DNA from: Gammaproteobacteria bacterium
Lineage (GTDB): Bacteria > Pseudomonadota > Gammaproteobacteria > Arenicellales > JAHEKD01
Direction: 5' to 3'
Assembly (NCBI GenBank): GCA_024638545.1
Contig: JAHEKD010000206.1
Coordinates: 1 to 5,410 of the forward strand
Length of the DNA stretch: 5,410 nucleotides
A model generated the notes under the pieces. The model saw nothing but the letters and a program-made list of their open reading frames with translations, had not been told where the DNA came from and searched no databases. Positions within the stretch are counted from its first letter, which is position 1. Every line of letters starts with the position of its first letter. The position numbers were made by a program, and so were the translations under genes. Positions 1 to 4,857 of the stretch are shown piece after piece.

Positions 1-278
1 TATTGTGCGTCCAGACAAAATGTTGAATCATAAACAAGTGTTCCGATTAACTTTACTTTGTTCTTCAAAACTGTCGTGAGCGGGTAACCGCAGGTCTGGC
101 TGAAGAAAAGCTCCGGGTCCAGCCAGTGACTGTATAAATCTGTTTCCACGTTTGTAAGTATCGCACCGTTAGCAGCATCACAGGAGTTGAGACTTTTTAC
201 CAGATGTTGCCACCAGCTGTTTATGTCGGGTCGTATTTGCTTTAATACGTACATTGGATAGGAAGCAATCATGACCAT
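1..278 (-). CDS. PhnD-like phosphate/phosphonate-type substrate-binding protein, N-terminal part (runs off left edge)
   Basis: An open frame of 92 codons runs on the minus strand from an ATG at 278 to the window edge without a stop. The protein begins MVMIASYPMY, then has a paired-Trp segment (SWWQHL), followed by DLYSHWLDPELFFSQTCGYPL and KVKLIGTLVYDSTFC. The SQTCGYP segment followed by a 'K-x-x-L-I-G-T' strand is characteristic of PhnD-like periplasmic-binding-fold proteins (PF12974 type) annotated as phosphate/phosphite/phosphonate ABC-transporter binding components. Many members of this branch start directly at a MIAxLPMY-like strand with no signal peptide, as here, so an exported role is not assured. 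The start could equally be the second ATG at 272. An in-frame stop lies shortly upstream of 278, and neither start has a clear Shine-Dalgarno. The gene is divergent from the methyltransferase. The family call is firm, but the ligand is unknown. Confidence 0.85.
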   Translation of the reverse strand, partial: MVMIASYPMYVLKQIRPDINSWWQHLVKSLNSCDAANGAILTNVETDLYSHWLDPELFFSQTCGYPLTTVLKNKVKLIGTLVYDSTFCLDAQ

Positions 279-315
279 ACAGTAGCAAACACCATCTGCG
301 ATTTAAACACCGACT

Positions 316-343
316 AATATCATGCTGTAATTAAATAGTTCAA
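316..343 (-). promoter_or_regulatory. Candidate sigma-70 promoter of the PhnD-like gene
   Basis: Read on the minus strand, TTGAAC (343..338) is followed after 16 bases by GATATT (321..316). These match the -35 and -10 consensus at four or more positions each, and the placement gives a leader of roughly 30 bases before the ATG at 278. This is pattern matching only, in an AT-rich spacer where such matches occur by chance. Confidence 0.3.
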
Positions 344-396
344 ATAAAAATCCCTGCTTACTTCTATCGTCCTCAGTTTACAACAGTGTGCGAATC

Positions 397-414
397 CAGT
401 TGGACACAGTTGGA
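397..414 (+). promoter_or_regulatory. Tandem 8-bp repeat CAGTTGGA with 10-bp period upstream of the methyltransferase
   Basis: CAGTTGGA occurs at 397-404 and again at 407-414, exactly ten bases (about one helical turn) apart, in the divergent spacer between the PhnD-like gene and the methyltransferase. Two identical half-sites on one DNA face are a common layout for a dimeric or paired regulator, and TTGGAC within it could also serve as a weak -35 element. The site lies about 240 bp before the methyltransferase start, which is rather far, so a target could also be the divergent gene. Confidence 0.25.
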
Positions 415-471
415 GTATATGGCTATCAGCAGGATGCAGTCGGGTAATCTTAACATCATGCCGGCGGATCT

Positions 472-654
472 GTGAGCTGTGACAACCCGTTAATGTCTAT
501 TAACTGCTTCAGCCAAAAAGTTTCAGCCCGAAAAAATGCTTTTAAAGTATCGATAGAGTTATATCACCCTATTAATAAACAAATTACAGGATTACAAAGT
601 CAACTTATTCAAATATTATTGAATTATCCAATATCCGATCAAGGAAAAAAGTGA
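472..654 (+). CDS. Doubtful 60-codon ORF in the leader of the methyltransferase gene
   Basis: A GTG-started frame encodes 60 residues with no recognisable family, no signal peptide and no membrane helix. Its TGA stop abuts the ATG of the methyltransferase directly (TGA at 652-654, ATG at 655). That flush junction would suit translational coupling. However, the start codon is GTG without a convincing ribosome-binding site, and the frame lies in an AT-rich spacer, so it may be a chance frame. I list it because of the junction; I would not be surprised if it is not translated. Confidence 0.18.
   Translation: MSCDNPLMSINCFSQKVSARKNAFKVSIELYHPINKQITGLQSQLIQILLNYPISDQGKK
641..645 (+). promoter_or_regulatory. 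Ribosome-binding site of the methyltransferase
   Basis: AAGGA lies nine bases before the ATG at 655, within the usual Shine-Dalgarno range. It fixes 655 as the start, in agreement with the arginine-rich N-terminus expected in this family. Confidence 0.65.
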
Positions 655-2169
655 ATGCAACGCAGAACGCGCCAACGAAGAGAATCACGCACTCGTCATG
701 TTGTAAAGTCTCCAGCATACATTAAACGTAAAATCCCATTTTATGAATTTCTAGGCGAGGAAGGCCTGGTCAAACTGGAAGAACAGGCTGATTGGTTAAT
801 TCAGGAAATTGGCATGGAGTTCAGAGAGGATCCAGAGGCCCTTGAGATCTGGAAGTCGGCAGGCGCAGATATCAGGGGTACACGGGTAAGACTGGAAAAA
901 GGTCTTGCACGGGAACTGTGTAAAACGATCCCGCAAAAATTCACACAATTAGCACGTAATCCAGAAATGAGCGTCGAAATCGGAGGCACTTCGCAGGTGT
1001 TTGCGCCCGTCTATGGCCCTCCCTTTGTCAGTGATATTCACGCCGGTCGACGATATGGCACTATTAAGGATCATGAAAACCTGGTTAAGATAGCTACTTC
1101 ACTGCCCAGCCTGCATCACACGGGTCTGGTTATATGCGAGCCCTGTGACGTGCCGGTATCTAAACGCCATTTTGATATGCTCTATAACCACATTCGCTAT
1201 AATGACAAGCCGTTTCTTGGCGCGATCACGGAAAAGTCACGAGCCCGGGATTCCATCGATCTAATGAAGGTACTGTTCGGTGAGAATGTTTTGGAAGATA
1301 ACTGCGTCATCATGGGTAACGTGAATACAAACTCACCGCTACTGATAGACCGGGTCGTTACTCAGGCTGCGCAGGTTTATTGTGGTGCCAACCAGGGCTT
1401 AATTGTTGCGCCATTTATTTTAGGTGGTGCCATGGGCCCCGTTACAACCGCTGCGTCAATTGCGCAAGCACTTGCTGAAGCCATGATGGTGGGTGCTTTT
1501 ACACAATTAGTTCGCCCGGGTGCGCCGTTTGTCCTGGGTAATTTTTTATCCTCAATGAGCCTAAAAAGCGGCGCACCGACATTTGGCATGCCCGAACCCG
1601 TGATGTCGAATATGATCATTGGTCAATTAGCAAGAAGACTGGGGGTGCCGCTTCGCTGTGGAGGCTCTTTAACGGCCTCAAAACTTCCGGACGCACAATC
1701 CGCCGCAGAGAGTGCTGACTCGATGTTGTCAACGGTTCTGGGAGGTGCAAACTTTGTCCTGCATGCTGCCGGTTGGCTCGAAGGCGGACTGGTTACCGGC
1801 TATGAGAAGCTGGTCCTTGATGCTGACAGACTGGGCGCTTATCAGGTTATGTTATCTGGTTTAACTCTGGACGATAATGCCATGGCGCGTAGTGCATACG
1901 AAGAAGTCGAGCCAGCAGGTCATTTTCTCGGGTGTACCCATACCATGAAAAACTACCAGACAGCGTTTTATGATGCCAGACTGGCTGACTCTGATAATTT
2001 TGAACAGTGGGTAGAAAAAGGCGCCAAAGATGCTGCTCAACGCGCTTATGAACACTGGAATAAAATTCTTAACGAATTCAATGCTCCGGATTTGGATGTT
2101 GCTAAAGACGAGGAGATAAAGGAATTTATCAAGAAAAGAAAGTCGCAACTTCCGGACGCCTGGTACTAG
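655..2169 (+). CDS. MttB-superfamily (trimethylamine methyltransferase family) corrinoid-dependent methyltransferase, non-pyrrolysine type
   Basis: The complete 504-residue protein matches the usual length of the MTTB family (PF06253). Family features seen in order: a basic N-terminus; KIPFYEFLGEEGL (about 27-38); an EIGMEFREDPEALEIWKSAGADI block (51-73); a glycine-rich barrel core GGAMGPVTTAASIAQALAE (257-275); FGMPEPVMSN (310-319); a GGSLTASKLPDAQSA segment (336-350); GANFVLHAAGWLEGGLV (364-380); and EPAGHFLGCTHT (419-430). Known members move a methyl group from trimethylamine, glycine betaine, carnitine or related amines to Co(I) of a small corrinoid protein in the cytoplasm. Archaeal MttB reads an in-frame UAG as pyrrolysine near residue 334. 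Here the frame has no internal TAG and that region reads VPLRCGG, so this is the non-Pyl branch, whose characterised members prefer quaternary amines. The substrate cannot be read from sequence. No corrinoid protein, RamA-like activator or tetrahydrofolate methyltransferase lies in the window. The TAG stop forms part of the target duplication of the adjoining repeat element. Confidence 0.93.
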   Translation: MQRRTRQRRESRTRHVVKSPAYIKRKIPFYEFLGEEGLVKLEEQADWLIQEIGMEFREDPEALEIWKSAGADIRGTRVRLEKGLARELCKTIPQKFTQLARNPEMSVEIGGTSQVFAPVYGPPFVSDIHAGRRYGTIKDHENLVKIATSLPSLHHTGLVICEPCDVPVSKRHFDMLYNHIRYNDKPFLGAITEKSRARDSIDLMKVLFGENVLEDNCVIMGNVNTNSPLLIDRVVTQAAQVYCGANQGLIVAPFILGGAMGPVTTAASIAQALAEAMMVGAFTQLVRPGAPFVLGNFLSSMSLKSGAPTFGMPEPVMSNMIIGQLARRLGVPLRCGGSLTASKLPDAQSAAESADSMLSTVLGGANFVLHAAGWLEGGLVTGYEKLVLDADRLGAYQVMLSGLTLDDNAMARSAYEEVEPAGHFLGCTHTMKNYQTAFYDARLADSDNFEQWVEKGAKDAAQRAYEHWNKILNEFNAPDLDVAKDEEIKEFIKKRKSQLPDAWY

Positions 2170-2256
2170 CCCGCATTTCTCACCACCCTGCCACTGCGAC
2201 GGTCCCTTGCCACGCCCTGTAACCGTCTCGCTACGAAGTCCGGTGAGAAATGCGAG
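2170..2256. mobile_element. MITE-like element, short form (87 bp), inserted at the methyltransferase stop codon
   Basis: The element has 15-bp terminal inverted repeats: CCCGCATTTCTCACC (2170-2184) and GGTGAGAAATGCGAG (2242-2256), pairing at 14 of 15 positions. It is flanked by the direct repeat ACTAG (2165-2169 and 2257-2261), a 5-bp target duplication. It encodes nothing. A second copy lies at 4521-4733. The 51-bp left arms match at 47 positions and the 36-bp right arms at 32, but this copy lacks a 126-bp internal block. GACGGT (2198-2203) and ACCGTC (2222-2227) form a nested stem, so the transcript would fold into a long hairpin at the 3' end of the methyltransferase mRNA. The transposase family that mobilises it is not known from this window. 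Confidence 0.8.
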
Positions 2257-2282
2257 ACTAGTAACTTGCAGATTACAGGTTG

Positions 2283-2316
2283 AGATTATCGACCGTTCGG
2301 TTTTCTCTGATAATCT
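2283..2316. terminator. Inverted repeat between convergent genes, possible bidirectional terminator
   Basis: AGATTATC (2283-2290) and GATAATCT (2309-2316) form a perfect 8-bp stem, with a smaller CCG/CGG hairpin followed by TTTT inside its loop (2293-2304). It sits between the 3' ends of the methyltransferase and the convergent membrane regulator, where a shared terminator is expected. The outer stem is AT-rich and is not followed by a T run on either strand, so the role is uncertain. Confidence 0.3.
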
Positions 2317-2333
2317 ATACGGCTTTGAATAAC

Positions 2334-3263
2334 TTATTCATGATTTATGTGGTGAATGTTTTTTAATCGATAATCCAGTTTGCCCGGTGTAATGCCCAGA
2401 TCTTTTGCCGCATTAGAGAGCTGACCTTTGCCTTTGTTTTCGGTAAGTGCATCTTCAATATATAGCCTTTCCAAATTCAGCAGACATTTCCATACATCCG
2501 ATTTATTGTTACCTGCGTAGAGGAAAAATAGAATATCATTTTTTCTATTCGACGAGGGTGTTCCGGGAAGAAAAATTGAAAAATCGATCACCCTGTGATT
2601 AACGGCTGCATACAGGCACCCCCAGACGAAAATTGTAGAGACAACCGGCAGAATTAACGCAAGGTTAATTCTGACTTGCAGCTCCATCGCGAACATGACG
2701 ACGAATATTGTAAACAGCCCTGGCAATAATGAAACCAGTATTACGGAAGATTTGGCACGAATCAAGATATCTTTCTTTTCATTAAATATTGACAGTGTGA
2801 GTAACAACAGCGATGTCATGATTTGAGTTATGACAAAAATTTGAAACAAAATGTAGTAAGTTCCCGTTGCGCTGGCGATGCTGTTTTCATTAAGATCAGC
2901 ACCCACAATCAGATAGTTCGTGAATGTAATCAAGGGAATTAGACAAATACCAAATATATGAACCAGGCTGTAGAACTGTAAGTAAATTCCGGTCAGGCTT
3001 GACGTAAGTTTCACGATACAGATCAAGGTGAATATCGCAACCACGTAATAGATTCTTAATAAATATTCATTGAAAGCAAAATACTTATTGTGTCCAAAAT
3101 CAACAAAATAAATAAACTCGATAATATTCATCACTGCCAGCAAACTTATTACTGCAACCAGGTATTTGTTAATGACGTGCTTGTTCGTCACTGACAGAAA
3201 AAGGAGATAGCATTTAAACAATAGTGCAATCAATGCGGGTAGTGCAACTGTTATTGATGGCAT
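2334..3263 (-). CDS. Seven-helix membrane protein with C-terminal Fis/NifA-type helix-turn-helix; putative membrane-bound transcription regulator
   Basis: The protein has 309 residues. Seven hydrophobic segments are visible at about 4-24, 33-55, 68-88, 95-120, 134-160, 172-193 and 198-221, ending in LYAAVNHRVIDFSIF. That junction resembles the end of the 7TM sensor region found at the N-terminus of some histidine kinases. No kinase, PAS or AAA+ domain follows. After a short linker, residues 262-304 (LNLERLYIEDAL, then NAAKDLGITPGKLDYRLKNIH) match the HTH_8/Fis fold, with the AAxxLGITPxxLxYRL pattern seen in NifA-like enhancer-binding proteins. With a seven-helix topology the HTH would be cytoplasmic if the N-terminus is outside. 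I infer a one-component regulator that binds DNA while held in the membrane; ligand and targets are unknown. The ATG at 3263 is preceded by an in-frame stop four codons upstream and has no good Shine-Dalgarno. The gene is convergent with the methyltransferase. Confidence 0.8.
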   Translation of the reverse strand: MPSITVALPALIALLFKCYLLFLSVTNKHVINKYLVAVISLLAVMNIIEFIYFVDFGHNKYFAFNEYLLRIYYVVAIFTLICIVKLTSSLTGIYLQFYSLVHIFGICLIPLITFTNYLIVGADLNENSIASATGTYYILFQIFVITQIMTSLLLLTLSIFNEKKDILIRAKSSVILVSLLPGLFTIFVVMFAMELQVRINLALILPVVSTIFVWGCLYAAVNHRVIDFSIFLPGTPSSNRKNDILFFLYAGNNKSDVWKCLLNLERLYIEDALTENKGKGQLSNAAKDLGITPGKLDYRLKNIHHINHE

Positions 3264-3298
3264 AAAACAGTATCAGTGCGAATTGTGTGTGAACAAGC

Positions 3299-3340
3299 TT
3301 AGTGGAGAGCCCGAATCTGTAGAGCTGAGTTACATTGCAT
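3299..3340 (-). CDS. Possible 13-residue leader ORF upstream of the membrane regulator
   Basis: On the minus strand, an AAAGGAAA ribosome-binding site lies six to seven bases before an ATG at 3340. This opens a 13-codon frame (MQCNSALQIRALH) closed by TAA at 3301..3299. It ends 35 bases before the regulator's ATG and is in another frame. Its ribosome-binding site is far better than that of the regulator itself, which suggests a leader peptide that couples or tunes regulator translation. Frames this short are common by chance and the peptide has no obvious codon run for attenuation. Confidence 0.3.
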   Translation of the reverse strand: MQCNSALQIRALH

Positions 3341-3374
3341 GATCTTTCCTTTGTTTGGTTTATTCGTCACTTGT

Positions 3375-3404
3375 AGTATAAACAGCATATTACCATTCAA
3401 GCAA
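3375..3404 (-). promoter_or_regulatory. Candidate promoter of the membrane regulator gene
   Basis: Read on the minus strand, TTGCTT (3404..3399) is followed after 18 bases by TATACT (3380..3375), a five-of-six match to the -10 consensus. It would give a leader of about 105 bases that includes the short ORF at 3340..3299. The -35 match is only three of six. Confidence 0.3.
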
Positions 3405-3449
3405 CACCGTAACCCGGAAATTCCATTTGCTGATGGTGTAGACTGGGGT

Positions 3450-3466
3450 ATTCAGGTCACCTGAAT
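3450..3466. promoter_or_regulatory. Perfect 17-bp palindrome, candidate operator
   Basis: ATTCAGGT (3450-3457) and ACCTGAAT (3459-3466) form a perfect inverted repeat around a single central C. It lies about 185 bp upstream of the regulator start and some 45 bp upstream of its candidate -35. Dyads of this size are typical binding sites of dimeric HTH proteins, and Fis-type HTH regulators bind dyads. Autoregulation is an attractive but untested reading. Confidence 0.4.
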
Positions 3467-3610
3467 CGCAAACAATTCAGACAACTTTTTAAGAGGTCAA
3501 TCGCAATAGATCATATATCAATATTCATCTTGAAATCTGATGGAAATGGGAATGTGAGCTGAAAATAAATGAGCAGAATTTAAAACATGTAGAGGCTATA
3601 TATCTTAATC

Positions 3611-3652
3611 GCCTTTAAATAAAGGCCTGATCCGGCAGCGCGCCGTTTTTTT
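3611..3652 (+). terminator. Terminator-like hairpin followed by seven T
   Basis: GCCTTTA and TAAAGGC form a 7-bp stem with a two-base centre at 3611-3626. Directly after it, CGGC (3633-3636) and GCCG (3642-3645) form a short GC stem that runs straight into seven T (3646-3652), the layout of a Rho-independent terminator on the plus strand. No protein gene precedes it on that strand, so it would have to end a small RNA or a lost gene. The GC stem is only four base pairs long. Confidence 0.3.
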
Positions 3653-4236
3653 AAATCCATGATGTTCCGCAGGTAAGCAAAAATATTTTATCGTGCGGCT
3701 TAAACTCAGAATCGATGAACAAACCCACGTTGCCGCTTTCAGCTACGGTGAATTGAAAAAACATATTATTAGCACTACTTATACACAATACTAGTATATT
3801 TATATTACTAATGTTTTATTTTTCGCATTTATACAAAAATTAGCCGTAATGGAGATAGGTTAAAAATTAATAGTTTTGGACAGAAATATAATATCAAATT
3901 TGGATTTCAGTAAATCAATTTCACTCAATATCGCGGCCGTAATCTTTTGAATACCGATCACACTGAGGCTGACAGTAGTCTGGATAAAGGACGATATACA
4001 GATGATTCTGATAACAAAAATTTATTAAATAGCGAATTTATTATCCATTAAGGCTCAATCAGTACAAATTATTTTCAATAGCCTGAATAGTTCCAATACG
4101 AATATAAAGTGCTGTTTTAGCTTATAATTTGAATATTTCTGAAATCAGAATTTTCAAAACGCGCCTGGGAATTTAAATAAAAAACATTTTTATTGCATCT
4201 GATTTTGGATGCTGTAATTTCTTCAGCCTATCTGCT
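3653..4236. other. AT-rich spacer without a recognisable gene
   Basis: This stretch is strikingly AT-rich compared with the flanking genes and has stop codons in all frames at short intervals. It holds several short perfect dyads: ATACTAGTAT (3788-3797), TTCTGA/TCAGAA (4137-4150) and AATAAAAA/TTTTTATT (4176-4194). I see no family-level protein similarity in any frame. It could be the remains of a decayed gene or an acquired AT-rich filler. Confidence 0.5.
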
Positions 4237-4296
4237 ATGCAAAGTAAGTTAAGGCCTGGGGTAGGTAAGACTTGGGGTATGGTGTGTAATGCACCC

Positions 4297-4333
4297 GGTA
4301 GATGCGTTCAAGTAAGTAAGGGACGCATCTACC
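4297..4333. repeat. Strong 13-bp stem-loop (REP-like palindrome)
   Basis: GGTAGATGCGTTC (4297-4309) and GGACGCATCTACC (4321-4333) pair at 12 of 13 positions around an 11-base loop, AAGTAAGTAAG. Stem size, GC content and position in a gene-poor spacer resemble dispersed intergenic palindromes in proteobacteria. No second copy is present in this window, so its repeat nature is inferred. Confidence 0.55.
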
Positions 4334-4347
4334 CTCCCTCACTCCTT

Positions 4348-4449
4348 CGATATGCCAATCGCGCCAGCGATCTGCTTTCTCCTGAATTCCTTGATGTCGT
4401 CTGTAGCGGGCATATCGTGAGTGATGACTTAGTGAGCGGAAATTACCGC
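4348..4449. other. Further stem-loop structures next to the palindrome; possible structured RNA or element relic
   Basis: CGATATGCC (4348-4356) and GGCATATCG (4409-4417) are perfect 9-bp complements enclosing 52 bases. They are followed by a GCGG/CCGC hairpin at 4436-4449. Together with the stem at 4297-4333 this gives three consecutive foldable units in about 150 bases, while base composition rises well above that of the preceding spacer. The 73- and 75-codon frames that cross this region have no family resemblance. It might be a structured RNA or the relic of a mobile element. Confidence 0.3.
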
Positions 4450-4520
4450 CAAGCTTGAATTCTGCAAGTTTATGCTGCCGAATTCACTAAACGAACTGTT
4501 TATTCCATTAATGAGCTTAA

Positions 4521-4733
4521 CCCGCATTTCTCACCACCCTACTGCTGCGACGGTCCCTTGGCACGCCCTGTGGGCATTTTACTCGGTCAGGGTCCTCGAC
4601 ATCGTGTCAACGATGCCTGCGGGCCCTTGTGCCGGCACATATGCTGATAACATAATGCCGGCCTTTGGTCGTAAAACCCATACAGGACGCATCCTTTAAC
4701 CGTCTCGCTACGTAGTCCGGTGAAAAATCCGGG
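4521..4733. mobile_element. MITE-like element, long form (213 bp)
   Basis: This is the second copy of the element at 2170-2256, in the same orientation. Terminal repeats are CCCGCATTTCTCACC (4521-4535) and GGTGAAAAATCCGGG (4719-4733), complementary at 13 of 15 positions. The flanks CTTAA (4516-4520) and CTAAA (4734-4738) differ at one base, as expected for an older 5-bp target duplication. Between the shared arms (4521-4571 and 4698-4733) lies a 126-bp block absent from the short copy. That block contains a CATCGT/ACGATG hairpin (4600-4615) and the perfect palindrome GTGCCGGCAC (4629-4638). No transposase frame is present. More divergent ends than copy 1 suggest an older insertion. Confidence 0.78.
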
Positions 4734-4857
4734 CTAAAACCTTCATGCTCCTGGTTTATTGCTGTTTTCCTACCCGACAATAATCGGAGCGGATATTGAC
4801 AAGCTGTTACAGTCATTAACACCAAGATATTTACGCGTAAGGGTTCTTCTGGAGTAA

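Noticed and set aside
801..989. Minus-strand frame inside the methyltransferase
   Set aside because: Antisense shadow of a gene with clear family motifs. Its residues show no family and no ribosome-binding site supports it. The same holds for the antisense frames at 1377-1619 and 1861-2148.
655..2169. Pyrrolysine-containing MttB
   Set aside because: The 504-codon frame has no internal TAG. The only TAG is the terminal stop, immediately followed by the inserted element.
3914..4051. 45-codon stop-free plus-strand stretch rich in Asp, Asn and Ser
   Set aside because: It has no ATG and no ribosome-binding site, and is bounded by stops. The biased composition is intriguing but too short to call a gene relic.
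4237..4458. 73-codon plus-strand frame
   Set aside because: It spans the stem-loop cluster, and its sequence is dictated by the palindromes. No ribosome-binding site and no family resemblance.
4472..4825. Overlapping frames on both strands (4472-4699 plus, 4607-4825 minus)
   Set aside because: Both run through the long MITE, including its terminal repeats and non-coding interior. The short copy of the element lacks the block, so a gene product is unlikely.
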